Notes under the pieces: generated by a model
The model's input: only the letters and a program-made list of their open reading frames with translations
What the model was told of the DNA's origin: nothing
Databases searched by the model: none
Part shown: one piece after another, positions 35,475-45,879 of the stretch
How positions within the stretch are numbered: the first letter of the stretch is position 1
Layout: each line of letters begins with the position of its first letter
Translations under genes and position numbers: made by a program
DNA from: Hydractinia symbiolongicarpus
Lineage: Eukaryota > Cnidaria > Hydrozoa > Anthoathecata > Hydractiniidae
DNA: 64,000 nucleotides
Assembly: GCF_029227915.1 (NCBI RefSeq)
Contig: NC_079884.1
Location: 19,222,001 to 19,286,000 of the forward strand
Reading direction: 5' to 3'

Positions 35475-36090
35475 ATGGACTTTCCAAAATTTCCTCATAG
35501 TGCAATGTTTGTTGGTGCGACTGCATGTGATAAAACTAAATACTTCTTAAAACTATTTAAAACTAAATAAAAAAATCAATTTGAATACATTATTATTCCA
35601 TGTTCAACAGTTTTAGATAATAAGACTATCAAGAAAGTGGTTACTCGATGATAAAAGGGTATTATTGTTTCTGATGTAGAATGTAAATTAAATGAATGGA
35701 TTAGACTATTCACCAATGTTTCTCAGGGCTATGAAACAATATTTATAATTGATGATTGTTCTGCTGAAGGTGAAATAAATAAGAAACCAAATGCACTATC
35801 AGAACTTGCATTTTCTGGTAGACATAGAAATCACTCCCTATGGGTATTAACACAAAAGTATAATTCGGTTTTAAAAATGTTAGAGAACAAGTTAAATGCT
35901 TTGTTTGTTCTTTAATAAAGATAGAGATAGTTTTGAAGATTGTTTAAGGGAGAATGATGTTGTGCCAGAGAACAAGTTAAATGCTTTGTTTGTTCTTTAA
36001 TAAAGATAGAGATAGTTTTGAAGATTGTTTAAGGGAGAATGATGTTGTGCCAGATCAGAATGAACAAGAGAGATTGAAAAAGGATCTATA
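35475..36090 (+). pseudogene. A32/FtsK-HerA-like DNA-packaging ATPase of E2, broken
   Basis: The family pumps DNA into capsids using ATP. From ATG 35475 the frame gives FPKFPHSAMFVGATACDKTK, a Walker A in which the usual Gly before Lys-Thr is Asp. It is followed by IIIPCSTV, a Walker B TIFIIDDCSAEGE near 35745 and the downstream SGRHRNHSLWVLTQKYNS segment (~35815-35870). Stops occur near 35570 and 35650. The end is damaged by a perfect 85-bp tandem duplication at 35882-36051. Element E3 has a second copy at 57340-57699 with an intact GATSCGKT Walker A. The Asp substitution may itself be disabling. Confidence 0.8.
35882..36051. repeat. Perfect 85-bp tandem duplication in the ATPase gene
   Basis: 35882-35966 and 35967-36051 are identical by eye. 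Since the surrounding gene is old and damaged, this duplication must be much younger, or an assembly artefact. Confidence 0.93.
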
Positions 36091-36232
36091 AAAAAACCCA
36101 TAATACTGAAATGTTACCAACACACTGGTTATTATTTGTTGTAATTTGTTAAAATCCTACTGAATTTGTTATAGTTTGTTAAATTCCTGCTAAAATTTGA
36201 TGATACGCTAGTTATAATTTTATAATAATATA

Positions 36233-36855
36233 ATGATTGAATACGCTAACTTCATTTTGTCATCAGTAATTATTTTTGCAATTATATATCCATATTATAA
36301 GTTGCGTAAGATTTTCTATCTTATAAATATAGTGATGGATTCCAAGATGCTTGATCAACTAACTAATTTAGAACAGAATGTTGCCAAAAAATTTAAACCT
36401 AAAAGAACCAGAAGAAAGAAGAAGATAGAAGAGCCATTAATGGAAGAACCAATTATGATGGAGAATGAGGTGATTCTGGAAAAAAGGCATAGACTGATTA
36501 ATTGTGTATTATCAAGCAATTCTAAACAACATTTGGGTAAAAAATATAGTGAACAACAAATAGCGGAGATAAATGATGATGAAATTAATATTATTTCTGC
36601 AAGATATTAAAGTAATTGAGTGGTCCGATGACTGAATCATTAGGAAAATCATTAATTGGCCTATATTCTAATATAACATGTGGGGCCCTAGGTATAGAAA
36701 ATAAACAAGAACTAAGCAATGATCTAGAAAATGATTCATTTCTTAATACTGCCCTACAGAGATTTACTTGCGATATGTATTATCAGTTTGGTGCAATGTT
36801 GGTGCCAGTTAGCATAGCCATGATTACAGGTAGACACTATGCAAAAAAATTCTAG
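36233..36855 (+). pseudogene. Conserved Polinton membrane protein (E2 copy), one frameshift
   Basis: The N-terminal half (36233-36610) opens with a membrane helix (FILSSVIIFAIIYPYY) followed by a basic linker (KPKRTRRKKKIEEP) and ends NIISARY. The second half continues in the next frame (TESLGKSLIGLYSNITCGAL, QELSNDLENDSFLNTAL, YYQFGAMLVPVSIAM) with a second hydrophobic helix. The same two-part layout occurs in E3 (59323-59940), E4 (48780-50282) and truncated E1 (451-783). The family is a 200-residue protein with an N-terminal helix, a charged middle, a LYS-x-DLEND motif region and a C-terminal helix. I do not know a function. Its constant presence next to packaging and replication genes suggests a virion membrane or assembly role. 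Confidence 0.7.
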
Positions 36856-36879
36856 CCATAATAGTAGTAATAAGCAACA

Positions 36880-37224
36880 AATAGTGGAATAATAAATAGT
36901 GGAACAGCAGAAAGTAACAAAACAGAAGTAACAGAACAGAAGAACAGTTGAACAAGCTTGTTGAACATAATCGCCGTAAAAAAGAAGAATTAAAAAGACT
37001 CAATGATAGTATAACTAAACAAGAAGAACACCATGTTGAAAAACAAAAGCCCAAATAATTACCAGTTTGTGGGTGTTAATGCAGGCCTATTACTAATAGG
37101 TGGGTATATTGCGTATAGCCAAATGAAAAAGAAAATACCAGTATTACCACACAAGCTACAGTCAATGGAAGAGGCAAAGGTAGTTATCAAAAAACCTAGT
37201 AAAGATATCTTTAACATGGAATAA
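36880..37224 (+). pseudogene. Small single-pass membrane protein of E2
   Basis: The first part (frame ending near 37060) has a charged helix, KLVEHNRRKKEELKRLNDSI. The second frame, 37033-37224, has NNYQFVGVNAGLLLIGGYIA, a membrane helix, then a basic tail ending KDIFNME. The protein at 58702-59070 has the same order: charged KKRKEDLK segment, Gly-rich helix, and DIFKMR near the end. I read the two frames as one gene with a frameshift. Function unknown. Confidence 0.55.
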
Positions 37225-37313
37225 ATTTTTCAGCTACATATAATATACAATGACCAATTGTACCCGTGGACTTAATACTACGAAAAACAAGAAGAATTGC
37301 TCCATGATGGAGT

Positions 37314-37616
37314 GTGTCAAGAAGAAATAAGTTAGATATTTTGGGTGTTAAAAGGGCTGATTCACGTGTTCTTCCACAAGCTGGTGAAAGCCTTAGTAAG
37401 AAAAGAATAGTATTAATAACTGAGAAAATTAAGCATCAGGCTGTTCTGAAGAAACTGAAATATGAATTGTTACTGTATAAAAATAGAAATGGGAAGGTAG
37501 AAATAAAAAGAGAAGCCGAACCACATATTAAGAAATTAAAGGATATTAATGAAAGACTCACTAAAATTGACAATCAATTGAAGAACAAGAAGAGAATAAC
37601 TTTTTCTATTCCATAA
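37314..37616 (+). CDS. Small lysine-rich coiled-coil protein of E2, unknown function
   Basis: A 100-residue clean frame starting at GTG 37314 (MSRRNKLDILGVKRADSRVL), followed by a long charged helix (HIKKLKDINERLTKIDNQLK) with heptad-like spacing. No homologue is obvious in E3. It sits in the run of small genes between the membrane proteins, so a virion or assembly role is possible. No domain recognised. Confidence 0.45.
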   Translation: MSRRNKLDILGVKRADSRVLPQAGESLSKKRIVLITEKIKHQAVLKKLKYELLLYKNRNGKVEIKREAEPHIKKLKDINERLTKIDNQLKNKKRITFSIP

Positions 37617-37649
37617 TATATAATGAAAGCCTGTATCATTGAGCCGTCG

Positions 37650-37825
37650 TTTCTGGACTAGCTTTCGGGTACACAATGCTTGGAAAATCACTTTTTAAAA
37701 TCACACCCCTATACCTTGGTAAATTTGATTTAGAGGATACTGTGAAATTGGTAGCAGTTGTTGTAGCTGCTGATATGACCAAGGACTATCTTGGGAAGCT
37801 AAAAATAATTCTTGATAACATATAA
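37650..37825 (+). pseudogene. Small hydrophobic protein of E2
   Basis: A short frame containing GLAFGYTMLGKSLFKI, KFDLEDTVKLVAVVVAADM and a lysine-rich end; stop at 37823-37825. The E3 protein at 58493-58705 has the same arrangement (two hydrophobic segments separated by a KMDLEDRLKLAGYMTG region), so the two are counterparts. The start codon is uncertain because an in-frame TGA lies at about 37647. The next gene begins 2 bases after the stop. Confidence 0.5.
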
Positions 37826-37826
37826 G

Positions 37827-38256
37827 ATGGCTAGCTTGGCAATGATGGGTATTGGTGGTATTGTAAATGCTCTTGCTTTCTCGGGTAGTGATTTGCGTTT
37901 TAGGGAATTGAGGGAGTGATAAAGAGAGAAAAGAATATGATCTAGCTGTTGAAACAATGCAAAAGGCTCAAATAGCATGGCCTGGGAAACGACAAAAACG
38001 TATTGATTACATAAATAATGAAATAAGAAAGGAAAACTTATCAGAAAAGAGATTTGATGACTTAGGACTTGCGATGAGAAGATATTATGTTCTTGCTGGT
38101 ACCAAACTTCCTGAACTACCTCTGGAGCTTAAACTATCAGACTTTTAAAATCTATCAGAATCACAGGAATACAGGGAACTAGGATTTACTGTTGTTAGTA
38201 TGACAGCATTGGGCAGTGGCATTTATTGGTATGAAACAAGGAAACATAAGAAATAA
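37827..38256 (+). pseudogene. Small Polinton protein of E2 with N- and C-terminal hydrophobic segments
   Basis: Starts MASLAMMGIGGIVNALAF at 37827. After a frameshift and stops near 37920 the frame continues at 37957 (KAQIAWPGKRQKRIDYINNE, RFDDLGLAMRRYYVLAGTKL). It crosses a TAA at 38146-38148 and ends with GFTVVSMTALGSGIYWYETR, a hydrophobic segment. The pattern of short membrane ends and a charged helical body suggests a virion protein. No recognised domain and no clear counterpart in E3. Confidence 0.45.
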
Positions 38257-38301
38257 TGCGTTTATTGTATTATTATTTTTTCTATTGTATAGTTATATAG
38301 A

Positions 38302-38928
38302 ATGAGTTATATCGAAACAGACTATTTCAGAATTTGTCATAAGGAGACTGAAGATGTATTCCAAAATGAATTAAGCTATGTCAAAGCACCACAAAAAATG
38401 AGAAAATGTGCAAATTGTTGATGTAATAGATTCCATATGAAGACGAGTAATTATGACTATTGTGTTTATCGTGGTAGGAAGGCTAATGATAGTGACCACA
38501 TATGTTATAGTCATGACATGGGTGTTAATGTTAGAAAATATATAGATTCAATATATCGTTTCAATAAAGTGGAAAAAACATATGATGTTGGTAGACACTG
38601 TATTAAATGTAAGAAAAAAACTAAAGATATTCTTTGCAAGCCAGCAATTATGGGAAATATACTATTTTTTTATGCATGTGCTGTATGTCATTGTGAGAAA
38701 TGTGGTGGATGTCTATGGAAACGATACAAGTTTCATTTTTCATATCGACATTATATGGATAACTATTGTATATATAGCCATTGTAAGCAATGTGGTGATG
38801 CAAACCCTAATTATCGATACATTAATGGTAACTATATATATTGGGAAACTTGTAGTGAGTGTGAGTGTGTAAATTGTGAAAGTGGATATAACGGTAAGAA
38901 TCTTGGGCAAACGAAATGGGCACGCTAA
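38302..38928 (+). pseudogene. Cysteine-rich zinc-binding-like protein of E2
   Basis: One frame from ATG 38302 to 38928, interrupted only by TGA at 38419-38421, which falls between two cysteine codons (CANC, stop, CNR). Cys pairs recur along the protein: HCIKCKKK, ACAVCHCEKCGGC, HCKQCGD and CSECECVNC. This suggests several zinc sites. I do not recognise the fold. The position directly before a BRO-N gene suggests a regulatory or nucleic-acid-binding role (inference). The end of the frame repeats words of the next gene (GQTKWAR versus the WANEMG region), so a small duplication may be present. Confidence 0.5.
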
Positions 38929-38931
38929 AAA

Positions 38932-39420
38932 ATGGTAATATTTGATGTAACTTTTTCTATACCTTATATTGTAATGGAAGAAGTATTCATTTATAAACAC
39001 ACTAAATCAAAAATGGGTAATAGTAATGGTATTGTATGGTTCAAGGCGAAGGCGATTGCTAATATATTGGAATATGCAAATACTTGTAAGGCTAATAGAA
39101 ATCGTGTTGGTCCTGAGGATAAAACAACATTAAATGACATAAAATCTTGGGCAAACGAAATGGGCACCTACAAAATGGACATATGATGTATATAAATGAA
39201 TCCGGATTGTATAGTCTCATTATAAGATCTAAGATGGAGAAAGCAAAAGATTTCAAAAGATGGGTTACAAATGATGTTCTACCATCATTAAGGAAAACAG
39301 GGAAGTACGAAAAAAAGCTATTCAGTATGCTGACCTATAATCGGAATCGGAATATGACTTACGCACCAAGGTTGTTAACTATATTAGAAACCATTACCCA
39401 AAAGCATTTATGTCAGTATC
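38932..39420 (+). pseudogene. BRO-N domain protein of E2
   Basis: BRO-N domains bind DNA and are found in viral BRO proteins and phage antirepressors. Visible signature pieces: GIVWFKAKAIANILEYANT (residues ~33-51), EDKTTLNDIKSWANEMG, then in the next frame YINESGLYSLIIRSKMEKAK and FKRWVTNDVLPSLRKTGKY, which is the usual BRO-N ending. The frameshift lies near 39180. After the domain the frame breaks up and leads into VRR-NUC-like sequence. Confidence 0.75.
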
Positions 39421-39424
39421 ATTA

Positions 39425-39790
39425 CGTGAGAACCAGATAAATAGTAAAATGAGAATAAGATCTTATAATAAGGGTTCAGAAGGGTGTACCAGATATAGTA
39501 ATTCAAAATTTTCATATGGTATATCCAGAATTTGTAATTGAATTCAAAACACCAAAAGGTTATGGACGATTGTCTCATAACCAGAAAGTGATGTTGTAGA
39601 AGTACAAAACCATTGGACACAAGATACTGGTTAGTAATGATTATATGATGAAATTATAAAGGAAATCATCCACTATTTTTATGAAGTGAGAATCAAATGT
39701 GAATATCGTTATAGGACTTTTAAATCACAAGAAACATTGAGCAACCATCAAAGACACATACATAAACATTTAAATGAATATCAGTAGTAG
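39425..39790 (+). pseudogene. VRR-NUC-like nuclease remnant with a C2H2-type tail
   Basis: Split over frames. The core reads PDIVIQNFHMVYPEFVIEFK then GRLSHNQKVML, which fits the VRR-NUC layout of an Asp, then an E-x-K pair and a Gln in a later helix. It ends with a YRTFKSQETLSNHQRHIHKH zinc-finger-like tail. In viruses such nucleases can follow BRO/KilA-N domains, so this may be the C-terminal half of the preceding gene. Confidence 0.5.
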
Positions 39791-39798
39791 CTATTATT

Positions 39799-39969
39799 AT
39801 GAGTGACTGGTATTGTGGACTGTGTAGGAATGGTATAAATTATAAATCAAATGGAAAACAACAACATCTGAAAACAATCATGCATCAGAAGAGTAGAGCT
39901 AATGTTATAAAACCGCTGAAAAGAAGAATGTATGAAATTAAATGTGCTAAATATATGGCAAAATTCTAA
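39799..39969 (+). CDS. 56-residue C2H2 zinc-finger protein of E2
   Basis: Complete short frame MSDWYCGLCRNGINYKSNGK...KYMAKF. It has C-x2-C (CGLC) and a spaced H-x5-H (HLKTIMH), like matrin/U1-type fingers, then a lysine/arginine-rich end. The start ATG 39799 follows closely after the nuclease remnant. It is small enough to be missed by length filters. DNA or RNA binding is likely; function unknown. Confidence 0.55.
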   Translation: MSDWYCGLCRNGINYKSNGKQQHLKTIMHQKSRANVIKPLKRRMYEIKCAKYMAKF

Positions 39970-40181
39970 TAAAAACAACATTAAATGACCTAAAATCTAG
40001 GGGCGTTGAATTGACTCCCCTAAAAAATGGTAAAATGGATCACTATACTATCATATTGATTGGACCACATATGGGTACTTAAGATCAGACACTTAAGAAG
40101 ATACAAATACATACTATTATAAGATGAATCAAATAATTTCTAGCCCTATAGTAATGAACTAGCAAATTCGAACTCATTAAA

Positions 40182-42790
40182 TTGGTTTCAAAGCGAGAGA
40201 ACATAAATGATAAACCAGGATATATTGAAAGTCCAAAGACAGGTAGATGGATTAAGATAGATGGACCAGCATATAAAAAAATACCACCAACTCCAGCACC
40301 AAGGGCCATTATACAAAAACAGGGTAGCCTTGTGTCTCTAATCCCAGCTCCAATGAAAACAACATATCCATTCAGAAAACCAGTTCCAACACCTATAATA
40401 CAATTGGATAAAGCATTGAAGGATACCACCAAGTCATTTGAAATCAGAATCACAAACACAATGGATCCATTAAAACAACTAACATCTTCAAGAAGTCCTA
40501 TCACCAGTATTCTAAATAACGAATTGGTTAAATTCTGGTTTCAAATATGTCGAGACATTAAAGATATAATTTGCAAAACCACTTGGTAATGAAGATAGAT
40601 TGCAAAACCACTTGGTAATGACGATAAAGTGCCCTATAAAACAGCATACTTTAGCAATAAAGTGATTACAATAATAAATGAAAATGTTAATGATGCTGTA
40701 AATTTATCTTCCCAATAAATAAGAAATAGTGTAGCCCAATGGATTGGATAGACTATTGAATCAGTGGATGCACATTATTTCAATTTAACTAAATATAATC
40801 CATGGTTCCAGTTATATAGAACTACCAAAGGAATTACAAAATAGTTCAAGGGGAGTAATCAATATGAAGAATCAGAATAATAAATGTTTAGATGGTGCCA
40901 TATCAGACACTTGAATCCACAAAAGAAAAATCCTCAAAGAATCAAAAAATGAGACAAAGAATATATCCATAAATTGGGCTATTCTGGGATTGAATATCCT
41001 GTAGCCATTAAATAACATAATAAGATTGAAAAGCAGAACAATATCAGAATAAATGTATTTGGTTATGAGGATAAGCAACCGTATCCAATACAGGGTTCGA
41101 ATTAGCAGTTCGCAATTTGCGAATCGAAATGTCATTTTTGCGAATCACTTTGCGAAGAAAATGATAAAATTACGAATCAATATTTTTAAGTGGCGCTAAA
41201 AATGCTTTTTTAGATCGCATTTTAAAAGTTTAAGAACAAAGAACGGCGATAGAAAAGCATTTTTAGATCGCATTTTAAAAGTTTAAGAACGAAGAACGGC
41301 GATAGAAAAATGGTAATTGATCTAAGGTGTTCCCAGGCCACATCTAGATGGTGGTTTACTTCGTTACAGAGTGCCAAAGTTTTTGCGAACCGACTTTACT
41401 TTTCTAATTCGAACCCTGCAATATATGTGTCAAAAGAGAAATATGAAGATAACATTTCACTACTATTAATGACAAAGGAAGACAATAAACATTATGTGAT
41501 AATAGAGGATTTTAACAATTTTATGTACAATCAGACTAAACACAAGGAACTGTATTGTTATAAACGGTAAACAAGCCAGAAAAATGCCAGAAAAGGGTGA
41601 TAACACACTAAAGTTCACCAACTTCCATAAACAATTAGAAGCACCATTTGTATTATATGCAGATTTTGAAGCCATTACGCGTAAGATCTATGGATGTACA
41701 CCAGAAAATAGAAACCATATACTGAAGCATATCAAAAGCATACAGATTGTGGTTATGGTTATAAGGTTGTATGTAGATATGACGATGAATATAGCAAACC
41801 AACTAAGATATAATAGAGGTCCAAATGCTGTATATAAATTCATGGAAGAGTTGTTACAGGAAGTTAGATATTGCAAGAACATCAAAGGCAAACCTTTCCC
41901 TAAGGACATGGTAATGACAAAAGCTGATAGAATTAATTTTAAGAAAGCAGATGGTTGCCATATATGTGGTAAAAAAATATATAGATACAGGTATTAGAGT
42001 CAGAGATCACTGTCATGCTACAGGTAATTATAGAGGATCAGCTCATGAGGATTGTAATCTTAGCCATAGAATAACAGACAAAATACCAGTAATCTTCCAT
42101 AATTTGTGAGGATATGATAGCCATTTCATTATGCAACAGATTGGTAAAATTGTAAAAAGACACTCTTATAAAAACAATGATGGTGAACTAAAGAAAATGA
42201 ACATTAATGTAATCCCTAATAATATGGAAAAATAAATGGCATTCATATTGGGTAATAATCTGACATTTACAAATAGTTTCCAGTTTATGAGTTCAAGTAT
42301 TGAGATAATTAGCGGATAATCTATCAGAAGAGTCCTTCAAATACACAAAAGAAAACTCGGAAATAGTGGGAGATTTGATTTGATGATTAAAAAGAGTGTA
42401 TGTCCTTATGATTTTATGGATTGCTTCGACAGATTTAATGATAAACAGCTACCGGATAAAAAGACTTTTACGGTTTATTAAATGGTGAACTAATACTGAT
42501 GAACAATATGAACATGCTAAAAAAGTGTGGAATGAGTTTGATTTTATGGACTATGTGTGAGTATCATGGTTTATACCTAAAATCTGATGTATTGATATTA
42601 GCAGACGAATTTGAAAATTTCAGAAGCGCATGCCTACAATATTACAAACTTGATCTATGTCACATTATACATCTCCTGGACTATCTTGGGATTTCATGTT
42701 GAAAATGACTCATGTGGAACTTAAATTAATGACTGATGTTGACATGCTGAGAAAATTTTGAGAAAAACAACAACCATAACCATAAACCTG
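40182..42790 (+). pseudogene. Protein-primed family B DNA polymerase of E2, broken and truncated
   Basis: The N-terminus (40182-40589) has GYIESPKTGRWIKIDGPAYK, a segment resembling the 2-cysteine-adaptor-like motif of large DNA viruses, then proline-rich sequence. Then: a decayed stretch, a 328-bp hAT-like insertion (41091-41418), KEKYEDNISLLLMTKEDNKH, the Exo I motif YADFEAIT (~41660), CHICGKK and a DHCHATGNYRG zinc/HNH-like patch (~41955-42030), the Exo II area FHNL...GYDSHF (~42100), and HGLYLKSDVLILADEFENF (~42570). It ends near 42780, before the palm motifs A-C, where an inverted-repeat element begins. Many stops. E3 carries the fuller relative. Confidence 0.8.
41091..41418. mobile_element. 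hAT-like MITE with 5-bp target duplication inside the E2 polymerase
   Basis: Perfect 15-bp inverted ends CAGGGTTCGAATTAG (41091-41105) and CTAATTCGAACCCTG (41404-41418). The 5-bp direct repeat CAATA flanks both sides (41086-41090 and 41419-41423). Inside is a ~53-bp tandem duplication (41200-41308; unit GCATTTTTAGATCGCATTTT...). CAGGG ends with a short target duplication fit hAT elements with 5-bp duplications. Confidence 0.85.
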
Positions 42791-42849
42791 AAAAACCCAT
42801 ATGGAGGTAAGGGCAAACTTTTACAAATGATGACATCATATACACAAGT

Positions 42850-43568
42850 AGTCAGGGATGTAAATAAAAGATGGTGTCTACTATTTTTATGCGATACTTC
42901 ATTTATTTAACAAGGAAGTTAATGAACACTGTATAATAGGGCTTATAAGACGTAAATTAAACATAAAATTAACACTCAAAATGTTAATAAACAGTAGTGG
43001 TAACAAATTCTGACTTACTATAACCTTATTATTCTTTCTCTATCAGGCTAACAATTACAATTATTCCAAATTGGTAGCATCACCTAATTTCTCAATACAG
43101 AAGGGATCTCCATACGCTTTCCCTTATTATTATGTTGGGATTATAATAGAAGCAAATATGATAGTAAGTCAATTTTTGTCACACAATACAATTCCTTAGG
43201 GATCGTCTTAAAATACAACTTCGATTCCTTAAACGAATGTCATACGAAGTGCTTCGTTTGAAATAAAATATATAAACGAAGTTCAAACGAACTTTTTCAT
43301 TACATGATACGAATTTTTTTTACCATGCAGAAATAAATGAAGTAGATAGGGATACGGGGTACAAGCACACTTTTACAAATTATGAAGTCATATAAACAAG
43401 TAATCAGAGATGTGGGGGTTAGAGCAAACTTTTTACTCGTAAAAAGTGTGCTCGTACCTTGTTAATTTTATGTTTACTTTACGTGTGCCCTATTATACAG
43501 CGTTCATTAAGTTCTTTGTTAAATAAATGAATTATCGCATAAAAATAATAGACCCATTTTTTTATTTA
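42850..43568. mobile_element. Inverted-repeat element at the 3' break of the E2 polymerase
   Basis: About 110-bp imperfect inverted repeats. The left TAAATAAAAGATGG...TTTTTATGCGATA...AACATAAAATTAACA (42852-42975) mirrors the right TGTTAATTTTATGTTTAC...TATCGCATAAAAATA...TTTATTTA (43462-43566). The interior has no gene. TA-rich ends; superfamily unknown. Confidence 0.75.
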
Positions 43569-43569
43569 G

Positions 43570-45260
43570 TAAGCTTAAAAATGGTACCTGTAATGGTACC
43601 AGGATTTCGAAATTTGGTTTCTATCACTTTTCTATCCTTTATTTTCATATCACCTATAAATTTATCCTTGTTCGATATCAGCAATAATCATAAATGAACT
43701 TTAAAACTAAATCAAAATTCTGAACCCAAATAATGGTCACATTCAATTTCTGTTCTTAAAAACTAAAAGGATTATGTATTTAAGCTTGCTTTAATCAACA
43801 ATGTGACAAAATCTGACATACTTCATAAAAAACAGTAGAAACGCTTAAAGTCAAAATCTGTCACACGTATAGGGAAAAAATGAAATTTTCTGAGAATATA
43901 TTTCGAATCCAAATATCTTAGCAAATTGTCAAGATCAGCCTATTTTATCCACAATATTGATGATTTTTGTCCATTTTTAGTTTAAAAAAAAATTAATTTA
44001 AAAAATATTGCTGAATGGTGCTTCTTTTGAGGATTTTGATGATTATTTTCTTCCAGTATGCCATAAAATACATATAAAAATTTCCAGTATCACCAGAATA
44101 TTTTTAATCCTTGATTTCAACTTTGTCCAGAGTTGTTAGAAGGATAAGAATGAGCTTTATTAGCCTGAGATTTCTGGATGTCGGAATCTGAAAGTTTTAT
44201 TTTTCTGTTTTACAGACTTTTAATCTGAAAAGTAAATCAAAATAAGGATTTTTTTATAAGATCAAGTTTAAACTCAAATCCAAGATTGAGTTTTTACTAC
44301 GGCAGTAAAACGCCCTAAAAACGCTGATAGTCAGTTGAGAGATTAATTTTTCCCTTGGAGAACAGCATCTAACATTTTCAGGCAAGGATATAGATCATGT
44401 TTGGTATTGCATTGCCTCGTGAGACCATGTTATGATTTTCAAATTATTTCGCAATGTTTACAGTGATAAAATAGAATGTCAATAGAACACAATTCCCTCA
44501 CATTCTCTTCTGTTTTGAGCTTAAGATCTTTTCGCTTATTTTACATGCAGCACTTTTCAAGTTTTAAATCTGCTATTTCATCAGCCACAATGAAAAGCTG
44601 TACATTTTCTTTTCCCTTTCTTTTTTTTTGTTTCTGATTCCAAGTTATATATCGAGAACGAGTCTATTGTACTGATTGGAGCATGGAGGAAACAACGTGA
44701 ACTTCATACGATTTTAGATTTTGGGATACTAAATAATTTCTACGGGAATTCAAAGACAATAAATTATTTCATGTTTTCGAAAAGCATTGTACTGTTCATG
44801 CTGAATTCTCTCTCAACAGCTGCCTGTCCATGATTGAGAGTTAAAATCAATTTGAAAACTTGGAAAGGATTCTTGTATTTATCATTCACTTATTTATTTG
44901 TATTTACTATTTACTGTTTAAAGTCAAAAATGGTCCAGCCACATTAACATCTGATCAAAGTTTTTGAAATTCCCACAATGGACAGTAGATGCCTCTCTTA
45001 CCAGCTGAAATAAAATGTGGCTGAAATAAACCAATATGTGATTATTAATACTCCTCGAAATACTACTAAAGGCACAATAATACATCTACACACGTATACA
45101 TAAAACAATACTTTTAGAAGAAAAAAGACGAACTGTAAAATACAGAATTAAGAATCTTATCAGACAAGTTCTTTAAAGATTTATATTCAGAGCAACATTT
45201 AAGCTGTAAAATAAACTGGAATACAAAATCAAACAAAAATAAATAAAACATGTTAGTAGA
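43570..45260. other. Stretch without a supported gene (possible host intron)
   Basis: AT-rich, with no long frame and no clear repeat. It would lie in the large intron if the exon at 45267-45865 belongs to the gene at 25327-30193. Confidence 0.45.
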
Positions 45261-45266
45261 GTTTAC

Positions 45267-45865
45267 CTCACACTGTAACTTTGTTGGTTCTCCAGCTCTT
45301 TAATTCTCTTTAACTCACTTTCAATGTCTTCATACTCTTTCTTCATAACATCATAAAGTTGTTTCTGCTCATCATATGTATATTCTTGATTACTCAGTAC
45401 ATCATGAAATGCAGTGACGTCATCTTGCAGGTTACTTGTTTGCAATAAGACACTCAAACGTAAACTATCAGTTCCACTTTCTTTTGTAACATTTTCTATT
45501 TTATCAGTATTAGGCAAAGAATGAGTTCTATTAATTAGCAGTGGCCTTGATGTTATTTGCTGAGCAGATTTTGACCTAACGTTTAAAGTATTATCAACAT
45601 CAAAATTGCCTCTATTGGAATACAAATTTACTTTAGCTCCAATACGAAGTTCGTCAATGACATTTTCAGCTTCTGCATATTTACATAACAGTTTATCGTA
45701 CTCCTTTTGTAAGGTTTTATAGCAGTGTCCAGTTTCTTTGTGGCATTTACTTTCTTGGCGAAGAAGCTCTTTTAATTCATCAACATTTAGAGTTATTGTA
45801 GAAACAGATTTTTCATTAACCTGATCAGAAAACAAACTAAGTAGTTCTTCATCATCTGAAGCCAT
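45267..45865 (-). CDS. Coding exon with an AKNA-like segment, probable first exon of the host gene
   Basis: A 199-codon open exon from ATG 45865 (MASDDEELLSLFSDQVNEK) to a good donor (GTGAG|GTAAAC at 45267/45266), leaving two bases. Residues ~62-84 contain LLCKYAEAENVIDELRIGAK, a phrase I recall as diagnostic of AKNA-family proteins, which organise centrosomal microtubules in vertebrates. The C-terminal part is a coiled coil (YDEQKQLYDVMKKEYEDI). The leftover phase needs an exon beginning with one base before a codon. The exon at 30193 has AAAG|A directly before its ATG and fits that phase. The joined protein would be 828 residues. The 15-kb intron and the weak acceptor make this a hypothesis. 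Confidence 0.65.
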
Positions 45866-45879
45866 TTAGAGTGATATGT

